A DNA stretch of 64,000 nt from JAOPZW01 sp963835295 (GTDB lineage Bacteria > Actinomycetota > Thermoleophilia > Solirubrobacterales > Solirubrobacteraceae): positions 620,001-684,000 of the forward strand of contig CAWIEX010000010.1 of assembly GCA_963835295.1 (NCBI GenBank). Direction: 5' to 3'. This document shows, piece after piece, positions 35,658-43,748 of the stretch. Every line of letters starts with the position of its first letter. Within the stretch, counting starts at the first letter, position 1. A model generated the notes under the pieces. That model saw only the letters and a list, made by a program, of their open reading frames with translations, searched no databases and was not told the DNA's origin. Made by a program: the position numbers and the translations under genes.

Positions 35658-36528
35658 CGCCCGTCTCGTCGAGGTAGTCGCGCCACGAGCGCGTCGGCTT
35701 CCAGCCCAGCATCCGCTGCGCCTTGGCGGTGGAGATGCCCGCCGCGTCGGGGCGGTCGACCTCGCGCAGCTCGATGGCGTCGCCGTGGTGGCGGCGCACG
35801 AGGTCGGCCAGCGGCAGCCCGGCGGAGTTGTCGGGCTGGGCGGCGTAGAAGACCTCGTGGCCGGCCAGGTCGGACTCGGCGGCGAGGCGCAGCATGTCGG
35901 CGAGGTCGTAGACGTCGACGTAGCTCCAGAAGCCGGCGCTCGGCTCGTCGCCCCCGCCGCTGACGACCGGCCCGAGGTTGTGCTCGATGTTGCCCTCCCA
36001 CTGCACCCACGATGGGCGGACGGAGATGCAGCGGATGTCCGAGCGGCGGACGGCCGCGTCCATCAGCTGCTCGCCGAAGACCTTCGACGTGGCGTATGGG
36101 TCCTGCGGGCGCAGCGGGTGCTCCTCGTCGACGGGCAGGTAGTCGGGTAGGAAGGGCCGCTCGGCGAAGAACCAGCCCGGCGCCGTCTCCGACGAGACGT
36201 TGACGAAGCGCGGCACCTCCCAGCGCACCGCCGCCTCGAGCGCGTTGAACGTCGACATGAGGTTGTTGTGGAAGACCACGTGCGCCGGGTTGTGGGTCGG
36301 CTCGGGAATCGCCGCCGAATGGATGACCGCGTCGTGACCGCGCACGACGGCGAAGGCCGCGCCCGCGTCCGTGAGGTCGGTCTGCACGTAGGCGGCCTCT
36401 CGCGGGTCGGGGCGCTCGAACACGGGCAGCCCGAGATCGGTCGAGGTCACGTCGTGCCCGGCCGCGAGGAGGGCGTCGACGGTGGCGCGGCCGACCTTGC
36501 CCCGGCCGCCGGTCACGAGGATGCGCAT
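35641..36528 (-). CDS. NAD-dependent epimerase/dehydratase family protein
   Basis: A 295-aa extended SDR enzyme: cofactor motif VTGGRGKVGRATVDALLAAG, active-site region SSETAPGWFFAE and YATSKVFGEQ (Tyr and Lys of YxxxK). It probably modifies a nucleotide sugar or related substrate. ATG 36528 is chosen because an in-frame TTG lies nine bases upstream without a ribosome site. Copy 1 of the dispersed repeat lies directly upstream. Confidence 0.9.
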   Translation of the reverse strand: MRILVTGGRGKVGRATVDALLAAGHDVTSTDLGLPVFERPDPREAAYVQTDLTDAGAAFAVVRGHDAVIHSAAIPEPTHNPAHVVFHNNLMSTFNALEAAVRWEVPRFVNVSSETAPGWFFAERPFLPDYLPVDEEHPLRPQDPYATSKVFGEQLMDAAVRRSDIRCISVRPSWVQWEGNIEHNLGPVVSGGGDEPSAGFWSYVDVYDLADMLRLAAESDLAGHEVFYAAQPDNSAGLPLADLVRRHHGDAIELREVDRPDAAGISTAKAQRMLGWKPTRSWRDYLDETGATRSR

Positions 36529-36579
36529 GGCCGGCAACCTAGCGGCGTGCTGCCGGCGATGTTCGGCGGGCCGTTGGCG

Positions 36580-36895
36580 TGTGGCGGGCGGGTCCTGTCG
36601 CCGGACACGGCCTCAGACTCCGCAGGCTCCGTCTGAGGGGCGTGTCCCGCGCCACCCGCCCGAGCAGCGTCCTTGCCGCGTTGGGCGCGTGCGTCCGCGT
36701 CGCGGTCCGCCGGCGTCTACTTCCTCCGCGGCCGAAGCTCCTGCGCTGGCCTCTGGCCTGTCTGCCCTCCGTCGGAGCATCGCGCCACCGTGGTCGGCCT
36801 CCGCGTTGGTGAGCCAACGGTGCGCCAGTGGCCTCTCCCGGCAAGGCGACTCTCGGGATAGCGGGTTGCTGGGCGACGTGGACGGTTGCTGCTTA
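36580..36895 (+). repeat. dispersed non-coding repeat, copy 1 (about 320 bp)
   Basis: This stretch is alignable, in reverse complement, to 41085-41420. The first 245 bp agree at roughly three quarters of positions, with later similarity weaker. Its core is a hairpin at 36612-36639 with arms CCTCAGAC and GTCTGAGG, extended by an outer stem GGACACG / CGTGTCC (36602-36646). All 28 core bases are identical in both copies while flanks vary, and outer-stem pairing is largely kept. No open frame with convincing composition spans it, and no transposase is present. It could be a structured RNA, a miniature mobile element or a recombination site. Confidence 0.7.
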
Positions 36896-36901
36896 CACGC
36901 C

Positions 36902-36929
36902 AAGCGCTAACGGGCGAAAGCGCTAACGA
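36902..36929 (+). repeat. short direct repeat AAGCGCTAACG
   Basis: The 11-mer AAGCGCTAACG occurs twice within about 28 bp just beyond copy 1 of the dispersed repeat. A related GCGAAAGCGCTAG occurs near 38158, inside the island. It may be a protein binding site or an element end. Confidence 0.35.
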
Positions 36930-37214
36930 GCCGACGGCGTTGTGGTGCGGCCAACGCATGGAAGCGACAGCGGTGGCTGATGAGAGTGGGCCTCCCCGTC
37001 ACGGTCGGAGCCGCCAGCGAGGTCGTACGGTGTCGTGACCGCGTCTAACTCATCGAAGGTGAAGCAACGCGCGGGCGAGCAGCGTGCACCATCCAAGCGC
37101 ATTCGTCCGAACGGATCGTCCTGCAGGCAATTGCACACTGACGAGCGCTTGCAGTCGGGTGAGCAATGTAGGAACGTTTGCTTAGAGATCCAAGGAGTCC
37201 GAGGAGGACGGGAT

Positions 37215-37526
37215 ATGTCTGATCAGCAGGCGATGGGGGAAGCCGTCACCACAGTGCTCGGATCGAATCAGTCCGAGGCACTCAAGTCGCAGGCACTCGC
37301 GGCGCTTGGCCAGCCGACCCCGCAGGGGACAAATGTCGTTTGGTACATCATCGTGGGTGGCCTCGTGCTCGTGCTCGTGATAGCAGCGCTTGCATTGACT
37401 CACTGGTTTGGAGACAAGGCGAGCGACGACAAGATGATCACAATTATCACCACGATCGTGGCGGGGCTGCTCGGATTGGTCGCACCGAGCCCAGTCGGAG
37501 GTGGGGGCGGTCAGCAGGGGGGCTAA
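37215..37526 (+). CDS. small membrane protein of the island, 103 aa
   Basis: ATG 37215 follows GAGGAGGACGGGAT, a strong ribosome site, while an in-frame start 180 bp upstream adds an unlikely Arg/Gln-rich leader. The protein has a soluble N-terminus (MSDQQAMGEAVTTVLGSNQS) and two membrane helices (VVWYIIVGGLVLVLVIAALA and IITTIVAGLLGLVA), then a glycine-rich tail. Size and topology recall holin-like or phage-type membrane proteins, but no lysis genes are near. Its codon use is less GC-biased than that of its neighbours. Family not recognised. Confidence 0.65.
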   Translation: MSDQQAMGEAVTTVLGSNQSEALKSQALAALGQPTPQGTNVVWYIIVGGLVLVLVIAALALTHWFGDKASDDKMITIITTIVAGLLGLVAPSPVGGGGGQQGG

Positions 37527-37632
37527 GAACGTCGGACGGCACCTTCCTCACGAAGCTGCGGCTGTTCCTGCCAGGCGGAAGTAGCAGCGTCGCCGCGTTG
37601 TCTCGCCGCCGAGGCGCGCGTAGACTGCTCGC

Positions 37633-37857
37633 ATGTCTCCAGAGCGCCTACGCGGAGGCATCCCCTTCGCGTTGGTCGGAGTGCTTCTGATCCTCTCGGT
37701 GTTCGTTCTTCACGGCGCGGCAGCGGGTGTGGCGGCGTTCGCCGCGTTCCTCGGGTTCATTGCGGCCTGCATCGACGCGTTGCGCCGCAAGGACGCCGAC
37801 GTTCGTCGCAACGCAGACCGGTCCGGCCTCGCCGGCTGGTTCGGGGGCTGGTTCTAG
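37633..37857 (+). CDS. small two-helix membrane protein, 74 aa
   Basis: A short frame with hydrophobic segments GIPFALVGVLLILSVFVLH and AAAGVAAFAAFLGFIAACI, followed by a basic tail, LRRKDADVRRNADRSG. No ribosome site is strong. It sits between the other small membrane protein and a 374-bp gene-free stretch in the putative island. Function unknown. Confidence 0.55.
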   Translation: MSPERLRGGIPFALVGVLLILSVFVLHGAAAGVAAFAAFLGFIAACIDALRRKDADVRRNADRSGLAGWFGGWF

Positions 37858-38231
37858 GGCGACGCGTCGACTCGCTATTGCATCGGGGCGGACGCGGGAG
37901 CGCCAGGCCCCAGCCACGCGCAGTTCCGCCTCGGACGACGACGGGAGTCGCCGCCGCGCGAGCCGCTAGCTCCTCCTCTTCGCGCGAAGCGCAAGCCGGT
38001 AACAGGCGGTGTGGCAGCGTTGGTGTGTGTCTACAGAGGTCGGCGTCCTCAACCGTCACGGCCGGTCGATCCATTCTGTTGACGAGGGGCGCGATCACGC
38101 AGCCCCCGCCAGCGCCGAGCACTGGAAGGACGGGCGCAGCGCCAGGGAGCTTGCTACGCGAAAGCGCTAGCCCCGGCCGGTGGTGCCCGGCTGGGCATGG
38201 ACGGTTCGCTGGAGGCCCGGGGACCTCGGCG
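37858..38231. other. 374-bp region without a convincing gene
   Basis: No frame with plausible composition is seen. The stretch includes GCGAAAGCGCTAG near 38158, similar to the short repeats at 36902-36929. Otherwise I see nothing identifiable. Confidence 0.5.
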
Positions 38232-39215
38232 TCAGAACGTGATCGTCGTTCCGACGGCGGGTTGGACGAACGCCTCGGGCATCGATCGTGCGATGGCGTG
38301 GACCGCCCTCCAGCCCGAGCAGTGCGCGGGCACCACACGACGCACACCGGCCGCTCGTAGCGCCTCGACCGTTGGCTCGATACGCGACTCGAACAACCCA
38401 CCGGTGAGGTGCAGGCCCCCGACGAACCCGCAGACGCGGGATTCGCCGGTCAGGCGCTGGGCGTGGCGCAGGACGTTGATCGCACCCGCATGCGAACAGC
38501 CGGAGACGACGAGCAACCCGCGGTCGAGCACGTTGACGACGAGCGCCTGATCGTCCCAGATCATGGGGTCGGGCTCCCAGCCGTCCACACCGCGCGCCTC
38601 GTGGATGGGGAAGCCACCCTCGAACTCGGTCACGCGCTCGATCTGGCCCGACACCAGAACAGTGTCATCGAGCAGCAGGCTGTGCGCGCGCTCCTCGACC
38701 ACCTGCAGCCCCTCGGCCTCCAGGTCGTGGCGACTCGGCGGTGGCAGGCGCAACTCGCCGCCCGTGGGGAACACGACCCGGCGCTCACGCCACGCGTCGG
38801 GGTGGATGACCAGCGGCAGGCCCGAGCGCCCCCTCCGACGGGCCAGTCCCTCCAGGCCGCCGTGGTGGTCGGCATGGCCGTGCGAGATGACGATCGCGCG
38901 CAAGTCGCCCACCGGCACCTCAAGCACCTCGAGGTTGCCCGCCAGGGCATGGGGCGTGAGACCGGCGTCGTAGAGCACGGCCTGACGATCACCGTTGCGC
39001 TCGAAGGCGACCATGGCCGAGAAGCCGTGCTCAGCCACCAGGTGCTGCGAGCCTCCGAAGTCGCGCGCCCGGAAGCGAACGACGCCCTCCTCGCCCGCCA
39101 TCAGCACGTCGAGGAAGTTGTCGATCACAATCGTGATCTCGACGCGATCAACCGGGACGAGCACGAGAGGATCGTACGCGTCGCCAACCTTCACTTGACA
39201 CGAAGGACAAGGCAC
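38232..39215 (-). CDS. MBL-fold metallohydrolase (COG1237-like)
   Basis: About 327 aa with the metallo-beta-lactamase fold: zinc motif SHGHADHHGGL, a second His in VSGCSHAGAIN, GGLHLTGG and a terminal VVPAHCSGW. The overall pattern resembles the COG1237 hydrolases related to dihydropterin-type phosphate synthases. The start is uncertain. GTG 39215 adds a CPSC-containing N-terminus; an internal GTG at 39164 would begin VLVPVDRVEITIVID, closer to the usual family start. It lies in the island with no obvious partner. Confidence 0.85.
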   Translation of the reverse strand: MPCPSCQVKVGDAYDPLVLVPVDRVEITIVIDNFLDVLMAGEEGVVRFRARDFGGSQHLVAEHGFSAMVAFERNGDRQAVLYDAGLTPHALAGNLEVLEVPVGDLRAIVISHGHADHHGGLEGLARRRGRSGLPLVIHPDAWRERRVVFPTGGELRLPPPSRHDLEAEGLQVVEERAHSLLLDDTVLVSGQIERVTEFEGGFPIHEARGVDGWEPDPMIWDDQALVVNVLDRGLLVVSGCSHAGAINVLRHAQRLTGESRVCGFVGGLHLTGGLFESRIEPTVEALRAAGVRRVVPAHCSGWRAVHAIARSMPEAFVQPAVGTTITF

Positions 39216-39403
39216 GCCGGATCACGCCCGCTCCCGCTTGCGCGTGAACTGGCGCTCGCTGCCGGCACTCGGCAGCGTGTCACCCCGCGGAGTCGCTCGG
39301 TTCGGGTCCGCCTCAACCGGGCACGCGGCGCCAGCCGCGTCCCAGGTCTCGGCTTGGCTGCGTCGGCCGCTTACGCCGTCATGTGCGGTCGGCTGGACGT
39401 GCC

Positions 39404-39432
39404 AGGCCCGAGAGCGTCCTGCTCTCGGGCCT
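39404..39432 (-). terminator. strong hairpin downstream of the quinone oxidoreductase gene
   Basis: A perfect 12-bp stem, AGGCCCGAGAGC / GCTCTCGGGCCT, closes a 5-base loop about 40 bp beyond the oxidoreductase stop on the minus strand. No T-run follows, as is common for terminators in GC-rich actinobacteria. It could end transcription from either side. Confidence 0.6.
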
Positions 39433-39472
39433 CCAAGGTGAATGACTGGTTCGTTGTTGATGGTCGGGCGGG

Positions 39473-40416
39473 TCAGGCGCTGGCAGGGAGCACGATGACC
39501 TTGCCGGACAGCGCGCCCGCGGCCGCCTTGGCGTGGACCGCCGGCAGCTCGGCGAGCGGCACGCGCTCAGCGACGTCGACACGCAGTTCACCGCGGTCGA
39601 CCAGTGCCACCAGGTGCGCCAGCTGGTCGGCGTCGCTGCGGACGAAGACGCCGACGGCGCGCACGCCGCGCTCCTCGTCGGCGGGCGCCGGGATCGTCGG
39701 CACCGTGTTCACGACGACGCCGCCGTGGCCGACCAGGGCGCCCAGCGCGACCAGCTCCTCAGGGGCGATGGGCGCGAGGTTGAGCAGCACGTCGACCGGC
39801 TGGGTCACCTCTTCGGTCACCGAGTTGGTGATGTGGTCGATGACCTCGTCGGCGCCCGCGGACCGGACGCGCTCGCTGCTGCGCGGGCTGGACGTGGCGA
39901 TCACGTGCGCTCCGGCCCGCTTGGCCAGCTGCACCGCGTAGCCGCCGACGGCGCCGCCCGCGCCGTTGATCAGCACGCGCTGTCCCGCCGTCAGCCCGGC
40001 GTCGTCGAAGAGCGCCTGCCACGCGGTGAGGCCGACCATCGGCAGCGCGGCGGCGTCCGGGAGCGGGATGCTCGTGGGCGCCCGCGCCAGGATCTCGGCC
40101 GGCGCGATGGCGTACTCCGCGGCCGCGCCGTCGGCCACCATCGGCAGGAAGCCGATGACCTCGTCGCGGGCCGCGACGTTGTCGACGCCTTCGCCGAGCG
40201 CGTCGACCGTCCCGGCGACGTCGATACCGGGGATGTGGGGCAGCGTCACCGGGAACGGGCCCTGCAGGTAGCCGCCGCGGAGGCCGTCGTCGACGGGGTT
40301 GAACGCCGAAGCGGCGACCCGCAGCCGCACCTCGCCGGGCCCGGGACGGGCTGCTCGACGTCCTCGTAGCGCAGGACGCTCGGGTCGCCGTACTCGTGGA
40401 ACCGCACTGCCTTCAT
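39473..40416 (-). pseudogene. zinc-type quinone/alcohol oxidoreductase (MDR family), frameshifted near 40337
   Basis: ATG at 40416 reads MKAVRFHEYGDPSVLRYEDV... up to PVPGP. The frame must then shift by one base to continue as GEVRLRVAASAFNPVDDGLR and onward to the stop at 39473. Restored length is about 314 aa. The NADPH loop is LINGAGGAVGGYAVQLAKRA and the family motif is HIPGIDVAGTVDALGEGV. The break is in GGGCCCGGG, where one more base restores the frame. The enzyme reduces quinones or enones with NADPH. It is divergent from the MarR gene and shares two palindromic operators with it. Confidence 0.85.
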
Positions 40417-40453
40417 GGGAACCTCGTTCTTGATGGAATTGTCTCGAGCCCTG

Positions 40454-40471
40454 TGCTTCGAATTCGAAGCA
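40454..40471. promoter_or_regulatory. perfect palindromic operator 1, MarR/oxidoreductase divergent region
   Basis: TGCTTCGAATTCGAAGCA is an 18-bp perfect palindrome, 38 bp upstream of the oxidoreductase start. It shares the 16-bp core with operator 2 at 40494, centre-to-centre distance 39 bp. It is the likely binding site of the MarR regulator encoded next door. Confidence 0.85.
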
Positions 40472-40493
40472 GCTCTGCGGTCAGGTTAGCACC

Positions 40494-40509
40494 GCTTCGA
40501 ATTCGAAGC
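40494..40509. promoter_or_regulatory. perfect palindromic operator 2, MarR promoter
   Basis: GCTTCGAATTCGAAGC is a 16-bp perfect palindrome ending 15 bp before the MarR ATG. Binding here would block the MarR promoter and its ribosome site, giving autoregulation. Together with operator 1 it implies coordinated control of both divergent genes. Confidence 0.85.
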
Positions 40510-40524
40510 AAGTAGGATCATGCG

Positions 40525-41031
40525 ATGTCCGACGCACCGCGTTCGCTCGACGCCGCCCAGCTGGGCGCCTACTTCGCGCTGATCGAGGTGTCCAGCCTGC
40601 TGCGGCACGCGATCGAGCAGCAGCTGCGAGACGCCGGCGACCTCAGCTACGTGCAGTTCCAGCTTCTGGCGCGTCTCGGCGATGAGCCGACGGGCAGCCA
40701 ACGCATGACGGACCTGGCCGACGGCGTGGTCTACAGCCGCAGCGGCCTCACCTACCAGGCAGGCCTGTTGGAGAAGGCGGGACTGGTCACGCGCGCTCGG
40801 TCCGAGGACGACGAGCGCGGCGTCACGGTCACGATCACCGACGCGGGCCGCGCGCGGCTCGCGCAGGTGTTCCCCGGCCACATCGAGGTCGTCAGCCAGA
40901 TGCTCTTCGACCCGCTCTCAGCCGCCGATGTCAAGAAGCTCGCCGGGCTGCTCGAGCCGGTGCGCGACCACATGCGCTCCATTCCGCCCCGCTCGGCCGC
41001 GCCCCGTCGTCGCCGCCCCGCCTCACGGTGA
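40525..41031 (+). CDS. MarR-family transcriptional regulator
   Basis: A 168-aa winged-helix protein. LSYVQFQLLARLGDEPTGSQ begins the DNA-binding domain, with SGLTYQAGLLEKAGLVTRAR as the recognition region and DDERGVTVTITDAGRARL as the wing. MarR proteins of this kind repress oxidative-stress or xenobiotic genes; the divergent quinone oxidoreductase is the evident target through the twin palindromes. The C-terminus is basic (RRRRPASR). Copy 2 of the dispersed repeat follows. Confidence 0.93.
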   Translation: MSDAPRSLDAAQLGAYFALIEVSSLLRHAIEQQLRDAGDLSYVQFQLLARLGDEPTGSQRMTDLADGVVYSRSGLTYQAGLLEKAGLVTRARSEDDERGVTVTITDAGRARLAQVFPGHIEVVSQMLFDPLSAADVKKLAGLLEPVRDHMRSIPPRSAAPRRRRPASR

Positions 41032-41084
41032 GCTGCCAGGGGCACCTCAGACCAACCGGGAGAGCTTGGCGGTTGGCGACTGCC

Positions 41085-41420
41085 ATTTCCGCTGCGTAGC
41101 AACGGTCCGCGCTCCGTCCGGATGTGCACGCTCCAGCGGTGTTCTGCTGTCGGGGAGGCGCGGGCGCACCCGTTGGCTCGCCGATGCGGAGGTAGATCAC
41201 GGTCGCGCGATACTCCCGCGGAGAGCACTGGCGCACCGACTCGGCGCAGGAGCTGCGGCCGCGAAGGGAGTAGACGCTCGCGGACCGCGACGCGAACGGC
41301 GGAGCCCGGCCGGGCAAAGACGGTGCTCGGGCGGGTGGCGGCGGACACGTCCTCAGACGGAGCCTGCGGAGTCTGAGGAGCGTGATCCGCCGACAGGACC
41401 CGCCCGCCGCCGGCTGCTGG
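41085..41420 (-). repeat. dispersed non-coding repeat, copy 2 (inverted relative to copy 1)
   Basis: Reverse complement of this stretch aligns to 36580-36895. The hairpin core (41353-41380) is identical over 28 bases to that of copy 1, and the outer stem is kept apart from one bulged base. It lies in the gap between the convergent MarR and ankyrin-GNAT genes (41032-41453), which holds no other feature. The two copies bracket about 4.2 kb of accessory genes. Confidence 0.7.
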
Positions 41421-41453
41421 CCCACGGAACCCGCACGACCGCCCCACGGCGTG

Positions 41454-43580
41454 TTACCCGTGCGGCAGCGGCAGGTAGAAGGAGCGGTCGCGCGGCCAGG
41501 GGCGCAGGGCGAAGCCCAGCAGGCGGTAGAAGGCGACCGTGTCGGGCGTCGGCTCGACCACGGCGACGCGCGCGCCCGCCGCCAGCGCCTCGCGCGCGCA
41601 CGCGTGGACCACCGCGCGTCCGATCCCGGCCCGCCGCTCGGTCGCGGTGACCGTGAGGTGCTGGCCGAGGACGGTGTCGCCGTGCGCGAAGAAGCTCGCC
41701 GCGCCGACGGCGACGCCGTCGCGGCGGGCGAGGCGGTGCTGCAGGGGCGCCTGTGCGCCCAGGCCGAGGCTGGCCAGGACCGCGACCGCGCGCGCCCGCG
41801 GCTCGGCGGGCTCGACCACCTGTGCCCACGCGCGCAGCGCGGCTTCGTCGCGCACCGGCACGAGCTCGATGCCGGGCGGCGGCTCGTCGTCCAGTGCGAG
41901 GCGCTCCAGCACGGCGCCCATGACCACGCCGGTGCGCTCGGGGCGCGCCCGCGCGGCGACCAGACGCTCGCGCAGGTCGGCCGGGCTGACGGGATCGGCG
42001 AGCAGCCACTGGGACGGGGCGGCTTGCAGCCAGCGCAGCGTCTCGGCGATGGTTGCGTCGGCGTCGGCGTCGGCGTCGCCGTCGAGGCGGCTGGCGACCA
42101 CGCCGTTCTCGGTGTTCGACTCGACCCTTGTGATGACCGCCATGCCATCGCCGCACGGCCGACGCTCGGCCAGTGGCGAGGTGGCCAGCAGGCGCAGGTA
42201 GGCCGCCTGCGCCGCCCAGGCAAGCTCGCCGTAGGGCGGCTCGTCGGCGGCGCGCGGGCCATCGACCGCCGCGCGCTTGCGCGGATCCGCGCCGCGGTGC
42301 AGGAGCAGGGCCACGAGCTCGGGGTCATCGCAGCGCGTGGCCTCCTGCAGCGCGGTCAGGCCGGTGGGGCCGCGGGCGTCGACCGGGACGCCGAGGTCGA
42401 GCAGGATCTCCACGGCCTCGCGGCGGCCGTTGGCCGCCCATCGCCCCAGCACGTCGGCCTCGGCCGTGCGCAGCCGCTCGACAGCGTCGTGGTGCTCGGC
42501 CGCCACGCGCCGAGCCATCGCGCCGTCCCCGGCCAGGCAGGCGCCGATCAGCGCGTCGAGCGCGTCGGCACGGCGCTGCGCGCCCAGATCGGCGAGCAGC
42601 TCGGCCAGGTCGGGCCGGCCGCTGCGCACCGCGACGCCGTAGGGCGTGCGGCCCGTGCCGTCGAAGGACGCCTCGAGGCCCGCGCCGTGCTCCACCAGCA
42701 GCCGCACCATGTCCGCGGACGCCTCGGGGCGCACGGCCCACTGCAGCGCGTTCTCCCGCTCGCCCCATTCCCACGGCCCGCGCTCGAGCAGCACCCGCGC
42801 CGTGCGCAGGCGGCCGCGCTGGACGGCGTGGGCGAGCGCCATCGCGCCGGGCACGCGCGCGCTGGCATCGAGCAGCAGCTCCAGGCACGCCGGGTCCTCG
42901 GCGCCCGCGGCGCCGCGCAGCGAGCGCCCGTCGTCGGGGTCCGCGCCGGCGGTGAGCAGGAGCGCGGTGAGGCGCGGCTCGTGGGCGACGCCCGCCGCGC
43001 CGTGCAGCGCGCTCATCCGGTCGTACCCGTCGTCCTCCCAGGCGGCGTCGGGGTCGGCGCCGGCGCCCAGCAGCATCTCCGCGCAGGCGACGAGGCCGTC
43101 GGTGCGCTCGCCGCCGAGGAAGGCCGAGTAGGCGACGTAGAGCAGCGGCTGCCAGCCGCGCAGGCCGAGCGCGCGGCGCGCGGCGCCGGGGTCGCGGGCC
43201 AGCGTCGCGGCCAGGCGCTGGGCGTCGCCGAGCACCAGCGCGGCGTCCAGGGCGACGCGCGCCAGGCCGGGATCGAGCGCGAGCACCGCCTCGGCGTCGT
43301 CGCGCCGCCCGCTCGTCGCCCACTCCACCAGCGTGCGGGCGCGCTCGTCGCGCGCCATCGCGCGAGTCTGCGCGTGGCGCACGAGCGCGGGCCAGCTGCG
43401 CGCGCCGAGCTCGCGCGCGATCGCCAGCTGCGCGTCGGCGAGCGCCAGCGCGTCGGCGTCCACCGTCGGCCGCGCCCCGAGCACGCGCTCGCGCGCCGCG
43501 GCGTCGCCTGCGCGCGCCGCGGCCAGCAGCTCCTTGGCCTCGCGCCGCGCGCGGGCGAGATCGACAGGCCGTCCGTCCAT
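41454..43580 (-). CDS. ankyrin-repeat protein fused to a C-terminal GNAT acetyltransferase
   Basis: A 708-aa protein. Residues about 60-470 form a chain of ankyrin-like repeats (LLLTAGADPDDGRSL, MVRLLVEHGAGLEASF, ALQEATRCDDPELVALLLHR). The C-terminal 220 residues are a GNAT domain with the acetyl-CoA loop ERRAGIGRAVVHACAREALA and VAFYRLLGFALRPW. An Asp-Ala run (GDADADADAD) lies near the junction. The start at ATG 43580 has GGAGGTGA upstream; an in-frame start 36 bp before lacks one. Ankyrin repeats probably choose the acetylated target. This domain pair is uncommon. Confidence 0.85.
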   Translation of the reverse strand: MDGRPVDLARARREAKELLAAARAGDAAARERVLGARPTVDADALALADAQLAIARELGARSWPALVRHAQTRAMARDERARTLVEWATSGRRDDAEAVLALDPGLARVALDAALVLGDAQRLAATLARDPGAARRALGLRGWQPLLYVAYSAFLGGERTDGLVACAEMLLGAGADPDAAWEDDGYDRMSALHGAAGVAHEPRLTALLLTAGADPDDGRSLRGAAGAEDPACLELLLDASARVPGAMALAHAVQRGRLRTARVLLERGPWEWGERENALQWAVRPEASADMVRLLVEHGAGLEASFDGTGRTPYGVAVRSGRPDLAELLADLGAQRRADALDALIGACLAGDGAMARRVAAEHHDAVERLRTAEADVLGRWAANGRREAVEILLDLGVPVDARGPTGLTALQEATRCDDPELVALLLHRGADPRKRAAVDGPRAADEPPYGELAWAAQAAYLRLLATSPLAERRPCGDGMAVITRVESNTENGVVASRLDGDADADADATIAETLRWLQAAPSQWLLADPVSPADLRERLVAARARPERTGVVMGAVLERLALDDEPPPGIELVPVRDEAALRAWAQVVEPAEPRARAVAVLASLGLGAQAPLQHRLARRDGVAVGAASFFAHGDTVLGQHLTVTATERRAGIGRAVVHACAREALAAGARVAVVEPTPDTVAFYRLLGFALRPWPRDRSFYLPLPHG

Positions 43581-43702
43581 CACGATCACCTCCGGAGGGC
43601 CGGCGGTCCGCAGCACGGCAGGAGGTCGATCGAACGGGCTGGCACGTGGCCGTCACGACAGCGAGGTGGGCCTGGGCCCTTCCCGCGGACCGGGTGCGCC
43701 CT

Positions 43703-43737
43703 CGCGCGCGCCGGCGACGCTACCGCCGGCGCGCGCG
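43703..43737 (-). terminator. strong hairpin downstream of the ABC binding-protein gene
   Basis: A perfect 13-bp stem (CGCGCGCGCCGGC / GCCGGCGCGCGCG) with a 9-base loop, 12 bp past the stop of the binding-protein gene. No T-run follows. It is probably a transcription terminator. Confidence 0.6.
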
Positions 43738-43748
43738 CGTGGCAAGGC

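Larger units (their letters stand above)
36529..37214. other. 686-bp region without a convincing gene
   Basis: Contains copy 1 of the dispersed repeat and the short direct repeats. After them follows sequence of visibly lower GC (from about 36960) with no frame that looks coding. The last 60 bp before 37215 hold AT-rich stretches and a GGAGG ribosome site, so the promoter of the small membrane protein gene is probably here. Confidence 0.6.

Noticed and set aside
37035..37214. Longer N-terminus for the small membrane protein at 37215
   Set aside because: The extra 60 residues have unlikely composition and the internal ATG has a strong GGAGG site.
36580..41420. Composite transposon bounded by the inverted repeats
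   Set aside because: No transposase or integrase gene, and no target-site duplication visible; kept only as an island hypothesis.
43703..43737. Hairpin as a regulatory element
   Set aside because: Position 12 bp after a stop codon makes an ordinary terminator the simplest explanation.
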